Shown one piece after another: positions 33,990 through 46,201 of a stretch of DNA of 64,000 nucleotides. The number at the start of each line of letters is the position of its first letter. Position 1 is the first letter of the stretch. The notes under the pieces were generated by a model that had not been told where the DNA came from, did not search any database, and was given only the letters and a program-made list of their open reading frames with translations. The stretch covers positions 5,458,501 to 5,522,500 of the forward strand of contig OZ020517.1 of assembly GCA_963971425.1 (NCBI GenBank), read 5' to 3'. This DNA is from Bryoerythrophyllum caledonicum. Its lineage: Eukaryota; Streptophyta; Bryopsida; Pottiales; Pottiaceae. A program made the position numbers and the translations under genes.

Positions 33990-35361
33990 TCAACGCCTTT
34001 CCTGAACATTTTAGAGCGCAACGTGCTACCAACATTGTCAAAACATCACGTTGTTGGGCTCTTTGGGAGTCATTATTACCCCCCACTAAATCCCAATTCC
34101 ACAATGCCAATTTCTTTTACGCATAGTAATTTTGGCAAGATAAAACAAGTTCTCACCAAAGCCAAGAGTCAACGGGGGCCAAAGCCATCGGAATGGGTCC
34201 AATGGTTGCACCCAAGACTTCTTCAATCATTTGAGGTGTACGAGAATGCCGGGGTAAAATTTTCTTCCGCTATTCTCATTGAATTAGCACTTTCCGTGCT
34301 TATATCACATGATTCACCATATGCCCGCTCAATCTAGAGACCCTGGAGATGATAGGCTTTTAATCAAAAATTTCAATCACTCATGGATATGTCATTTTAT
34401 GAATATTAACAATATAATTTTATTATTACAAAGAGGTCGTTTAACTTGTAGTCCGGAAAAAGAAACTCAAATTGAGATTAATATGGCTTATCATTTGGGA
34501 ATTTTGCAACAAGGGTTTCAATCGGGTATATTCGATGAGAATCTCATTGAAAACCTCAATGAATCACATTTTACCATTAATATGGATAATGGTAAAACTC
34601 TAGACAAATGGAGATACCACGGTAAAATATGCGGACGTTGTTGCCGGAGGAGAGGCAATAACCATGGTTGTGAGAATCTCGGGGGGATGTAGAGCAATAA
34701 TAGAAACGCCTATGTTGATATTTAGTAATGACAACAATAATTATCCTATTTGTGGTTTAGAAGACTCCATTTTCGGAGTTTGTTAGCGTACGGGTCCAAA
34801 AAGATGGATGGATCAAGCCATTTTTTTGCAATATTTTGAAGAACCTAGGGCATATCAACTGGACATACATAATCGTACAAAATACATTTTTGTAGATAAC
34901 TGTTTGGGCCACAACATGATCCCTAGATTAACGGCCATGTTAGCTCAAAAAAGAATCGTATTAAAATACCTACCTCCATGTGCCACTCACCTTTGTCAAC
35001 CCGCGGATACTTTTGTGATTTCAAAAATCAATGACGCGTGGACAAGGCGGTTGGAATTGAAAAAAACGGAGCTCATTCATCAAAACGCTTGGCAAAATAA
35101 TCCTTGTGGCAATGGTCAATTTTCCGGTAAACATTCTTATCCAGGAAAAGATTTTTTCTTCAATTAGCTGCCAATGCAATTGAAGACGTTAATTGTTTAG
35201 TAGATAACGATAATATGACTTATGCTAGAAAATCCATGATTAGATGTGGATTAGCTTAAGATTTAGATGGTATGTGGAGTTCTAACCAATTATTTCCACA
35301 ACTTCAAGATATTATAGCAAAACACCATCAATTCTTTGAAGGTTTAGAAGTGCCAAATTAG
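33990..35361 (+). pseudogene. Broken DDE transposase, pogo/Tc1-like
   Basis: The coding sequence runs through three frames with at least two frameshifts (about 34325 and 34610) and in-frame stops (near 34785, 35164 and 35258). Recognisable parts in order: an N-terminal PKPSEWVQW region, a helix-turn-helix-like middle with GRLTCSPEKETQIE, then a catalytic core. The core has the first Asp in FTINMDNG (about 34575), the second in IFVDNCLGHN (about 34890), and a third acidic position in LCQPADTFVISKI (about 34995). It ends FFEGLEVPN. The layout is that of DDE superfamily endonucleases that cut and paste at TA. It cannot make an active enzyme as it stands. The family also occurs in fungi and oomycetes, so origin by transfer is possible but unproven. 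Confidence 0.75.
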
Positions 35362-36640
35362 CAATATGCATATTAATGTATATCTATGTATTTTCTTATG
35401 ATGAACTTGCAATATTTTATTTTTGAATAATTTTATATATTTGATGTATATTTGATGTGTATTTGATGTATATTTGATGAATATTAAATAATTTATCTAT
35501 ATTTCATGAATGTTTAGTTTATATATTCTTATTTAATGAATGTTTACTAAATATCTAATGAACATTAAATTCCTATTTACTAAGTATTTAAATAAATTTT
35601 GTATGAATATTTAATAAATAATTTAATACTACAATGAATATTATCAATGAATGTTTGAATGAAATTAGTATTAAATTTATATTAAAATTATATTAAAATT
35701 ATATATTAATATAAAATATTAATAATGAATATTTGATATTTAAATAATATGTAATATATGCTTATTTAATACTAAATTAATATGTAAATAATATTTAAAT
35801 ATGTAAATGATAATTTATGAATATTCAATGAGTATACAATGAACATTTAATGAATGTTTCATGTCTATTTATGAATATTTTTGAATGTTTAATAAATATT
35901 TTTAAAATATTTAATTAGTATATCATGAATATATACTGAACATTAAATGAATATTTGATGAATATTTAATTAATATTTGATGAATATTCACTTAATATTT
36001 AATTAAATTTTAAATGATATTCAGTTAGTATTTAATATATATTTTTAAAATACTTACTTAGTATTTAGTTCATATTTAATTAATAATTAATTGATATTTA
36101 ATGAATATTTGTGAATATTTAATGAATATATATTGTATATCATGTTTTAAATGAATATTTTAATATTTAAAAACCATAATATAATATTTTGTATATTTGT
36201 AAGTTTTGTGAATATCTAATTTATATATATATACATTCATTTATCATGATCCATGATTATTTAATGTTTGTTTTTTACCAATTTCATTATTTAATATTTA
36301 GTATTTTAGTATCCAATATTATACTTAATGAACATTTATTGTATGTTTGTTTATTTATCATTTATTTATTTTATTTTTATTTTATATCTTTGTTTTTAAA
36401 TTTTCCAATATTTCTTTCTTCTTTCACTTTCCTTTGAATTCCAATTTCTTATTTTTCCAATCTTATATTTGCAAATTTATTTCCTTCCATATGCACATTC
36501 TTTTTTTTTCTACTTTTGGGATTTCTTTTTTGTTCCATATCCACGTTGTATTTTTTCCAATCTTTCTTTTGCAAATAGGTTTTTTTTCTCAATGCACTCG
36601 TAACCTTTTTTACTTTGATGCTTGAAGTGTGCACGTAATC
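35362..36640. repeat. AT-rich degenerate repeat tract inside the TA element
   Basis: Bases 35400-36180 are almost pure A/T and made of variants of TTTAATGAATATTT and TTGATGTATA at short spacing. From 36180 to 36640 the plus strand becomes T-rich, so its frames translate to Phe/Tyr/Ile-rich nonsense. There is no gene. Confidence 0.7.
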
Positions 36641-36829
36641 ATTTTCTTTGTTTCATACACGAAATGTCCACATGTAAAATAACCTAAGTTCCACTATTTA
36701 CTAGAACTGACATTTAGTGTAGTAGTTGACATTTAGTGTATTGTTTTGTCACTACACTAATTGTAAAGTTGACAATTAGTGTATGGATTCGCATTTTAGT
36801 GTCCACTACACTAAATGCCATCTTTAGTG

Positions 36830-36985
36830 AACTTCCAACTTCAACACCCTTCCTAGGATTGAGTTTTTGTTGATACATAATGAAATTTTGGCCACAAGTT
36901 CATCTCTATGTTGGTAACATGTAAGATAGATTTCGAAGCCAAAAGATGTAAATACAAAAAAAAACTATTCCATATCTACCAACGT
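36830..36985 (-). repeat. Monomer of the ~183-bp repeat (inverted), right of the TA element
   Basis: It matches the reverse complement of about 47190-47345, sharing 'cttcaacacccttcctagga' and 'ggccacaagttcatctctat'. It is the neighbour of the monomer at 32808-32949, separated by the transposon insertion. Confidence 0.7.
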
Positions 36986-38576
36986 GTATGTCCTCCTTGA
37001 GCGTTAATCATTGCTTGTAACCTTGAGGGCCTAGAATGACATAGTTGAAGGAGCATTGTACCATTGACCAAATTCCACTCTCTTTCAAGAACTACCTTCA
37101 AGACTTCTAAGTTTCTAGGGCATTCCTTGCCATGTTGTACAACATCTATAAGCATCCTCCAGATATTCTCAATTGGATTGAAATCGGGAGAGTTTGCAGG
37201 CCAATTGAGCTTTTCGAGTTGGTGGGTTTGTCTCCATTCTTCACATGTTTTGCTGCAATGGACATGTGCGCCATCTTCCATAAGCACTCCTTTTGCAATT
37301 CTTTACAAGAAATGAATCAATTCGCCATCCTAGACCACTTCCACAAAATCCTTAGCAGATCGTTGGCTTTGTTGTACACAAACACATTGTGCAAAGATAA
37401 CATCGTGCCAATAGGTGAGAGCTCATAATTAGAGACAAAATCGGAGCAATGGTGACTAAACTATCACCGTTGCCTCCGTAAGCAACAAAAACAATAGTTC
37501 ACAAGAAACTATCAACCACTCAACAACTTAGGCTAGGGAAAAATAAATAAATACCCATACCACAACATTTGGTACTTGGTCTACATGGACCATTTTATTA
37601 ATGAACAAGCACAACACACTTGTAACTTACATAATAATCAAGTCCATGCTACTCTTGAAGAGTTGAAACATGATCATGGTATGGCTGTGGTGTCCAACAC
37701 CCTCACCTCATCACGTGGGAGACTAAACTTGAGAAAGATGAGTCTCCCTCAACCACACGTGGAGGTCATTTGGGCTCCAAGACCCAAAATGAGGTGTCAA
37801 AAGACACTACCATTGACCTAGCCGTCACACGACACGCTAACCTTAATCACAGATTAGAGCTTCAGCTAGGTTGTACGCCTTTCAGTAACTCTACAATTAC
37901 CTAGGTGATTTCTAACCGGAAACCACGTACACAAACACCTCCATGCGCCGATCTTGACAACTTTTCGGTATAAAGACGAGTTGTAACTTCTGTCCTTTAA
38001 GCAAATGCACCCCAAATCATTAAAGAAGGCCGTCTACTTTTAAAAGTAGGAACTATACAACTTGATGAATAGCGCTCATATGCACTTCTCCAAACATGAA
38101 TTTGCCAAGAACTTTTTCCAATCTCAAAAGTAGATTCATCTGTCCAAACAATACGCTCCAACTCTTCTGGACATCATCATGGTACTTCTGAGCAAAAGCT
38201 ATCTGCTGAGACATGTGACAGGGTGTCAAGAAAGATTTCTTGACTGCTATTCGACTTAAAATACCACTTTTATGAAATACCCATTTGAATGGTACGTCTA
38301 CACACTTGAGTACAACATATACTAGTAATCTCTCAGACCAAGGAGCAACAATGAGTTTTTCCGTGACGCACAATACAATGCACATCTCTCTCACTAAGTT
38401 TTAACATGACTTCCACCCCAAGGTTTGCACTTGCAAGCTCCTTCTTCTTTAAACGTTTTTAATAACCTTTGAACTGTTCTATCAAAAACTCCGATATTGG
38501 CTGCAATTTGAACTCCTGTATTTCCTTCCTCACTCAAACCTATAATGCAAGCACAAATTTCACCTAAAATTGCCAT
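36976..38576 (-). pseudogene. Broken Tc1/mariner-family transposase
   Basis: The N-terminus (38394-38576) is a helix-turn-helix: MAILGEICACIIGLSEEG, then TVQRLLKTFKEEGAC. The catalytic domain follows in broken frames (38053-38390, LTPCHMSQQIAFAQKYH). The C-terminus (36976-37287) has the second Asp in MEDGAHVH and the acidic residue in WPANSPDFNPIENIW, the classic Tc1 block, and stops at 36978. About 500 bp (37440-37950) with no transposase similarity interrupts the middle. Frame changes make it inactive. The usual length of ~340 aa fits once the insert is ignored. No clear TIRs were found. Confidence 0.82.
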
Positions 38577-40579
38577 TTTGGACTATTTATTTCAATTTTG
38601 ATACGATATTAAACGCTCATCAACAAGTAGTCAATATAACACTCAACCTATGGCATTTGGATTATATGGATTAGTGAATACAAAGGATTGAGCCCATGGC
38701 ATGTGCACTAAGTAAATCAGTGAACAATATAATACTCACAGGCATGTGCATTAGGTCATCATTATGGCATGTGCATCAATTGAGAGAACCAGAAAATACT
38801 CCTGGACATACTCATTCCACATGTGATTTGTCCACACTTAGTAAACCAGTCAACAACACTCAACCACAAAAATGATGTGTCCACTCAATGAATCAGCCCA
38901 TATGTGATATGTCCACTCAATCAATCAACAACACTCAGCTCATATGTAATATGTCCTCTCAACCCATATGCCCTACATCTAAATTGACACTCATGCATGA
39001 TAATATGACATTATTTGCTCCTAATATCATCTCAACATTCAGTCTATCACAAATCACATGACAAAACACACACAACATTTCCTTTACATAGTGCTCAATA
39101 GATATTTGGAAAAGAAAACTCGTCTAAGTACATAATGCACACCTTACGACCAAGTGGACTCTTCTATATGAAAGACCTTTTCACTTCTACATGTAGATTT
39201 TATTGATCCTTTTGAGAAGCATTTATGTTTGGTTGCTTAGTCACATGAATAAAATCAACAAGGAGCACAAGGTGTCAAAGATATTTTGACATTCTCAATA
39301 TGCCCCTTCAATATAAACATGCAATTAAACAATTATGCACTTAGCCAAGTACACTCGTTGCTAGTAGAAAGCTGCAAGTTATTTGCTTATAACTTTTTAA
39401 AAAACAAAATTTGGCAAGAGTCTAGTATGTTTTTGGTCACAAAATTTTGGTGTTTGTCATGTCAAACATTGGCATCTTCATGTTCACATAAGTGATATAT
39501 TTTTTCCATTTGCTACGATTTTTTAGAAAATATATGATTTCTAATCTAGTTTGCAATTCCTGCTACAAAATTATAATCATGTACCTAAAAAGATTATAAA
39601 TGTGTTCTGAGTTATTATAGGATTTTAGAATACTTCACTACAAATACAATGTGTAAGAGATACAAAAATATATGTGCAATTTCCTAAGACAGTGTAAAGT
39701 ACCTCACTGTATTTTATAATGCAAAAACATACATAATCAAGCAATTCCACACTATTGCTGAGAGATTCTAAAATCAAACTTATCATATGGACCACCAAAT
39801 ATATAAATATATACCACCTACCAAACGATAGACACATCTTAAATTCCATTATACTAACGTATTTGCCACCTAAAGTGCGTGCATGCTCTACTATAGTATA
39901 TAGCTCCAGGGCTCAAACCTCATCTTCTAGCGCAACGACTCCCTCCACGTGTCCAATGGCGCTACCTACCATAGCGGACAGTTCATGATCCTGCACTCGA
40001 CAATCTTCCACATCTTCAATGCTAATGGATGCACACTCAACATATCGGTAATTGCCAAAAATACCCTCCCGCGTATGCTTTATGCTATCCTCATTGTAGA
40101 AAAAGCCATCCTCTGTATTAAGGGACATCTCTCACTCTAAAGAGAAGGCCCCCTGAAATGCAATGATGTCCTCCAATACACTAGATCTTGGAACGGAAGG
40201 CAAAACTCGTCGGGTATCACTTTGAGTACCTCCGAACGTCTCATGTATCTCCGATATTGGCTCTAATTGAGAAAGCATCAAAGGCTGTGGAATCCTCCTC
40301 TACACCAAAATCAATGCCGTTGAGTCCGATTCTTCTTCCTCTATCTCAAGCCTAGGACCATCAAATGTACGCCCCTCTCCTGCCACTGCCGCCAAACTAA
40401 CATCCACTACATCGGTATCTTGTATCCTCTATACATGTGTTGCAGACGTCTCCCCCTAAAGTATCTCCCACCGGCGGTTGCGTTGATGAAATCCTCTCTC
40501 TTGGAGGAGAGACTAGTTCACTTTGTCTTCATCGGTGTTTGAAGTCCTGAAGCTCAAGCTACTCGGAGATGAGGAATCT
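38577..40579. other. Unassigned AT-rich stretch
   Basis: Bases 38680-38980 contain imperfect short repeats of the type 'catatgtgatatgtccactcaa'. From 39880 to 40560 the sequence is less AT-rich with frames on both strands (for example 39913-40128 minus), but I recognise no protein. Confidence 0.4.
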
Positions 40580-42886
40580 TTAGTGGAGCTCTGTGGGAGC
40601 CCAATTGGTATGAGCAGCTTGTGCAAGGCAAATACAACAAAAATTTGTTGAGATCATGACATCTAAATTGAAAAGGGCAATAGAATTGCTCTCTGAAAGA
40701 CGAGATGTAGAGGGCTTAGCAACCAAGGAGTATGCATATAAAAGTGGCATGGAATTGAATGGGTTGAAGTTGTTCCCATTTGAGGTGGCGGTGCGTATCA
40801 CTAGGGTAGATGATGCATTGTACTGGACCGGAGAGATTGTAGGAGAACGCCTTGGCATGAGTGTGGGCTTGATCATTCGTTGACATTGGTCTTTGCTACG
40901 TGTAGTGGCTGTAGAACCTGATATTACAATTGCCCATCGTGACGTTGGATTACAAACATTGCCTACACAAATGATGGCCCAAAGTTTGATTTTCTTGAGT
41001 TCATCAATACATAAGGATCCACCGAGCGATCTCAACGCAGAAGTCAAGCTTCAAACGCCATAGATGAAAATCCATCGTTATTCCAATCTACTCCCTCAAA
41101 CATCCAAGATGTGCCCCATGTAGATGGATTTGCTTATGTTAGAACAACATGTTGTCCCTATTCTATGCAAAATAGGAGAAGGAGAGATTCAAAAGAGACA
41201 TCATTGACAGAAGCTGCACCATCTAAAGTATCCATTAGAAGCTTGCAAATTGCAATGGCAATAGGTGGATGAAAACGCAATTGTTTGAGAGACGTTCAAG
41301 CAATGTATCTACTGGACATGCGATATAATGCATGGGCTAATGAGTTTTTAGTACAAAGTACGTGGATGATACAAATGTTGGTTTTTTTTTACTCAAGGAC
41401 AGAAGGAACTCGTCGAGACAAGTTTGTAACAAAATTAAATGGAAAACAAGTTTGCAATGCTTGCTACGCTCTTGGGGTTGGATATTCACAGAGGCACTTT
41501 AAGCAATTGAAGAAAGACTGTTTAATATATGGAAGAGTGACATTGATTCATGGCAATACCCTTTCAGATCCGACTATAGAGAGCACTAGAATGTCTGCGG
41601 CACACGCTTGCTTTAAACCGTTTGCCGATGAAGCTGGTTGTCCTCAACCTCATCAATGTATTCGCCGTAAGAGTGACAACCAAGTGGTGCCTCTTATTCT
41701 CCTTGCTATGAATACAACCAAATTTGATGTATTCAATTACGTGAACGAGGAGGTGAAGAGAATTTGTAATGGAAAAACCATTTTTATTAGTTCGTTCCGG
41801 AGGATGTGGCGCATCAAGTATCCCCATGTTCAGGTACCTCCATTCTCGAGATTCTTAAAGTGTTATCATTGTTGGGAGTATATATGTGCCATGGAGGAAA
41901 CCACCAATGCGGATGCAAGGATAAAGATAAAGGAATTGTTTATGTTGCATCTGCACAACCAAATGGAAGAATGTTGGCATTATTAAATATTCAAGAGGTC
42001 GTGTTCTATAAGCCCTAAGTTGTACATGTGCATAATAGTGGATGGCATGGACCAAAACACAACCATGGTACCGAGGATGCGTTAGACTGTGAAGAACATT
42101 GAATACCGGTTTGTGAAGATCTATCTGTGTAGTGCTCTTGTACATGGGATCAGTTTATATTGCGACGTGTAATTTGGGGCTCACAACAAATATGATAGCA
42201 ACCAATATGATATTCTTGAAGGAAATGATTAGTCTTATAGAACAAGGAACATCTCCTACAAATGCATTTGTTAGCACCCGGCTGCTAGAGAATGTATGGG
42301 ATTGGAAATTGTTCATAACCCCTCACTTACTAACATGTCCGGATTCATTAGTGGGCATAACATTCCCGCATCGCATGTCATTCTATATGGACAATCGAGA
42401 AGGGACTCGTGAGGTTCGAGTACAACACAAGCATTATTGCAAGGATCTATGGGGATCAGAGGCAGGGACGAAAAGTTTGAGGTCGTTGCCAAGTAGGGAT
42501 GAGCAACCATCGTTTGCGCAAGTATTTGCAGCGGACGAACAGGAGTTGAAGGCGTTGGATGACTACGTTGAATATAAACAAAGGTGCATTCAAAGGTTGC
42601 AGCATGAAGACAAGAATCGTGAGGGAAAAGTAGAGGCTGGAAGATTGAAACTCTATTTAGTTGAATTTCCACACAAAGACCGTAGCAATGAGCATCGTTC
42701 CTCACCATTTTGGCCTTCAGATGTCTCCAACACATGACCTACAGAGAGTGCATCTTTGGATGTAATGGATGGTGTAAGTGAAGAAAATCGCGAGATAGAT
42801 GTCGTAGAGCAGGTAGTGGCCATGCTTCCAAATGCCGTGGCTTGAGGATACTTTAGTCTTCGTAGAAAAAAACCCTCTAACCAAGC
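40580..42886 (+). pseudogene. Transposase-like gene, N-terminal and central part, decayed
   Basis: Plus-strand frames at 40656-40883, 41285-41986 and 42132-42737 are consecutive parts of one protein with stops and frame shifts between them. Visible features are RRDKFVTKLNGKQVCNACY, an FRRMWRIKYPHVQVPPFSRF block followed by a C-x-x-C pair (KCYHCWEY), and a later ENVWDWKLFITPHL segment. This arrangement recalls a family of large DDE-like proteins of repetitive genes in algae, plants and cnidarians. I identify it from memory only, and its usual central catalytic segment is missing or unreadable here. The gene is cut at 42891 by another element and resumes at 46202. Confidence 0.42.
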
Positions 42887-42891
42887 AGTGC

Positions 42892-45800
42892 TGTTAAAGG
42901 GAGGTTGATCTACAAACTCACTTTCCCCCTTCTAAACTACATCGATCCTCTAATGTTTTTTTTTTCGGTTGAAGGTCATCTATGACTCCTTCTGGTGTTG
43001 CCTTTGAGTATGCCCCCAGCGTGTTTTCTCACCAGCTACTCCAGTTATCAGGCCATCTCCGTGGTTGGATAAAGATCGTGGATCTCCTTGTCCTCCGTCT
43101 CTCCTCAGTCCGTCTGGGTGCCGATACCCTGCCCAAGTCCCAAAATCTCCGCCTTGACACCGACTTCCAAGCTTCACTTGAGCAGCCATCAGTACATCCT
43201 TCTAACCTAAATATCCTTCAAGTCAGCTTCTTCCAAGAAGCTCCAACTTGCATACTCTTGGTCGCCTTGCTGCCACTCTCCACACCTCTATTTCTCTTCC
43301 GTGTAGTGAATGTGAGGCTTGCTGTACGCTTGCCTCGGAGCTAATATGTGGTCCGCCCATGACCGTGTTAACCTCCAATTTATTCACCCGCAGTACTAGC
43401 CGGGTTGTGCGTTGGTGCTAGAAATGACTTCCTATATCTCCTGGACCTCCTCCTCCCTGGTCACCATCCATGTTGATGGAATTGTCTTCTGCTTCTGGTG
43501 ATTGACTTCTGGTGTTGGCCTGATCGAGTTGTCTTGCCAGCTACTTCAATATCCGGTCTTCCTAGGGTGCCGGGTAGAGATCGGGGATCTCCTTTGTCCT
43601 CCGTCTCTCCTGTGGTCTTCCCTTTCCGGGTGCCGATACACTGCCCTGGTTCTGCAATCCCGCCGACCATCCACTGTCTTTCCCCCTTTCCGGTTAGCAC
43701 TGCATTCCTCTAGTCCACGTGCTACCTAGTGAGTAGTGTCCGCGTACTGTAGTTGGAATTTTTCCTTTGCAATATTTACCCTAATTACACAAAACTTTCC
43801 CATTTTTCTTTTCTTTTTTAATTTTTAGTTTTTAACTTGAAAGATGTGTTTCCAGAAACTTACGTGGTCCGGGTGCACCATCCCCCTTTTGGAGTAGAAT
43901 AGTCCCCTGGTCCGGGTGGTACGCCGATGTTAGCTGCAGCTGGAAGACTGATGGGTCTCCAGTGTTCATTGAACGTGTTCGAGTTTCCAGCCTGGATCCT
44001 CCGGGTTGAGTTGGAGCTGGAAAGCCTCCGGCCTCCGGGTGTCGCCGGAACTGATTGGTAGTCCGGGTTGGGACTCCGGGTTGTCTGTAGTTGGACGGCC
44101 GCCGGGTCTCCGGGTGTCACCGGAAGTGATCGGATGTCCGGGTTGGGACTCCGGGTTGATTGTAGCTGGAAGGCCTCCCGGTCTCCGGGTGTCATTAGAA
44201 ATGATTGTATGTCCGGGTTGGGACTCCGGGTCAACTACAGCTCGAAGCCTTCGGATCTCCGAGTGTCATTGGAAATGATTGAATGTCCGGGTTGGGACTC
44301 CGGGTTGGCAGCAACTGGAAGGTCTCCGGGTCTCCGGGTGTCACCGAAAGTACTCAAAAGTCCGGGTTGAAACTTCGGGTTGACGTCAGCTGGAAGGTCT
44401 CCGGGTCTCCGGATGTCATTGGAAATGGTCGGATGTCGGGGTTGGGACTCCGGATTGACGTCAGTTGGAAGGTCTTCGAGTATCACCGGAAGTGCTCAGA
44501 TGTCCGGGTTGGGATTCCGAGCTGGCTGCAGGCTGCAGCTAGAAGCCTCCGGGCCTTCGGGTCTTTCTGGAAATAATCGGATGGATGGATTGGGACTCCG
44601 GGCTCGTTGCAGCTAGAAGCATCAAGGTCGCCGGGTGTCACTAGAAATAATCGGATGGCCAGGTTGGGCCTCCGAGCTAGCTGCAGCTGGAAGCCTCCGG
44701 ATCTCCGGGTATCACTGGAAGTGAGCGGATGGCCGGGTTGGGACTCCGGGCTGGCTGCAGCTAGAAGCCTCCGGGTCCCCGGGTGTCCATGGAGTGCTAC
44801 TAACAGTCCAGAACCAGGCCCACTGCCGGATTGTCTTCAGGCTGGCTCTTGTCTTCGCCGAATAAACACACCGTCGGGCTGAACTCGCTGCAAAACGTCC
44901 GGGGTCGCCGAGCAATAACTGCTATAGAATAGGCTAAAACTACCACTAAAATTGGCTTCAAAACTACCTCTTAAACTACCTCTGAAACTGCCGCTAAACG
45001 TCTAGAAAAGTTCGTTGAACGTCAAGAAAGTTCCGCTAAACGTCTAGAAAGCTCTGCTAAATGTCTAGAAAAGTTTGCTAATCGTCAATACAAATTATTA
45101 AGGCGTAACAGGGAGCAAAAATTTAAAAAACAAAAATTTGAAAATGGGAAGGGCAAAACTTTCCTGGAGATTTGTTGTTGGCTGCCGACTCTTGCCAGCT
45201 CCTAATGAGCTTCTGCCCAGCCAGCTCCAACTCCTGGTCACCTCCACCTCTTGCTCCTGGGCACGGTGGGCGGGCTAGACTATTGCCTAGATTGGGCTTG
45301 GATTGCTGCTGGGACTAGGCCTAAATTGTTGTCTAGAGTGAGCTTGGACTGGGTTTGAACTGCCGCTGGACTGGGTTTGAACTGCCGCTGGACTGGGCCT
45401 GAATTGCTGCCCAGACTAGGTCGGAAACCCTAATTTCGAATTTTTTCAAAAAATACAAAGGTTGGGGTTTTTTACAAAAATCCACAAAATCCTAATGTTG
45501 CAATGTGCATGGAAGCACTCTAAACCTAAGATGCAACTCAAAAACCTTGAAAAATTTCAAAAGCAAGCCTCAAAACCCTAGATCTGGATCTCAAAGCTTC
45601 AAACCCTAGTTGCCTTCTTGTAGCAAGAGCCACATGATTCGAACTTGTGCATGGTCACCAATGTTAAAGGGAGGTTGATCTACAAACTCACTTTCACATA
45701 AACCCTAGAAACCCTAATTTGCTCAAAACTCCTCATAAAACCTCAAATCATGTCGGATTTTATTGGCTAGGTCATAGTTTTTACATGGCAAAGTCTCTCC

Positions 45801-46196
45801 AACTCAATGTGACCTCAAAACACCTTCTAAACTCCTCAAACCCTAACGTGTTTAAGCTCTAACTCCAAGTTCCAAGTGAGAAAGAGAAAGAGAGAGCCTC
45901 TAAGCTCCCCCTCCATGTGCACCAAACCCTAACGGAAGTCATCCGGCGGATGAACACTGGGCTAAATGAAAGTCATCATGATGTCCAGGTTCATCCAACA
46001 GACGGATGAAATTGGTCAGGAAGGAAATCATCTATCCGGCTAGGTTTCATCCGGCCAGTCCAATGGATGAAAAACTATCTAGGAAAGAAATCATCTGCTT
46101 GGTCAGGTTCATCCACTGGAGAGCTAAAAAACTCATCCAGAGTCCAAAAATGAAAATTACTACCCGGGTCCGCTAATCCTGGTTCTCCGCTTAACA
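42892..46196 (-). mobile_element. LTR-type element with AGTGC target duplication
   Basis: It is flanked by AGTGC at 42887-42891 and 46197-46201, and it starts TGTTAA and ends TTAACA. A 34-bp segment beginning TGTTAAAGGGAGGTTGATCT is repeated directly at 42892 and about 45662. Read on the minus strand, 46196-45662 looks like a 535-bp LTR, followed by a TGG-starting primer-site-like sequence (45661 leftward). The other LTR is reduced to its last ~34 bp. No reverse transcriptase or integrase is present, so it is a non-autonomous or deleted element. It interrupts the transposase-like gene. Near-duplicate blocks also occur at 43000-43200 and 43505-43690. Confidence 0.65.
43995..44800 (-). repeat. 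~81-bp tandem repeat, partly coding for a 27-aa motif
   Basis: About ten imperfect units contain 'ccgggttgggactccgggtt' and 'ctccgggtgtca'. On the minus strand part of the array is open (43860-44234) and gives a repeating TRSPNPDIxS...TPGDxxAxQLQ. Other units are in a different frame (44235-44486), so indels have accumulated. The array is GC-rich, unlike its surroundings, and lies inside the LTR-type element in the same orientation as its presumed coding strand. Confidence 0.7.
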
Positions 46197-46201
46197 AGTG
46201 C

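Larger units (their letters stand above)
32950..36829 (+). mobile_element. TA-flanked DNA transposon with subterminal TAGTGTA repeats
   Basis: The ends are CACTAAAGATGGCATTTAGTG and its inverted complement, a perfect TIR of at least 20 bp. TA precedes the left end (32948-32949). The right flank is AA where the empty repeat monomer has TA, a one-base change. TAGTGTA or its complement is repeated many times within the outer ~120 bp. Inside lie a broken pogo/Tc1-like transposase (33990-35361) and an AT-rich repetitive tail (35362-36640). The CACTA-like tip could suggest En/Spm, but the TA target and the transposase type fit the Tc1/mariner/pogo group better. Small relatives are at 18257-18500 and 55427-56299. 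Confidence 0.75.

Noticed and set aside
36189-36625. Phe/Tyr/Ile-rich frames resembling membrane proteins
   Set aside because: The sequence is T-rich low-complexity DNA within the TA element; the hydrophobic pattern follows from base composition.
32950-36829. Classification as a standard CACTA (En/Spm) element
   Set aside because: The tip resembles CACTA, but the flank fits a TA target with one mutation and the internal enzyme is pogo/Tc1-like. No En/Spm transposase was seen.
45625-45661. A tRNA-like GATTCGAAC box and terminal CACCA
   Set aside because: Neither strand gives a cloverleaf with matching acceptor arms. It is better read as a primer-binding-site-like sequence beside an LTR end.
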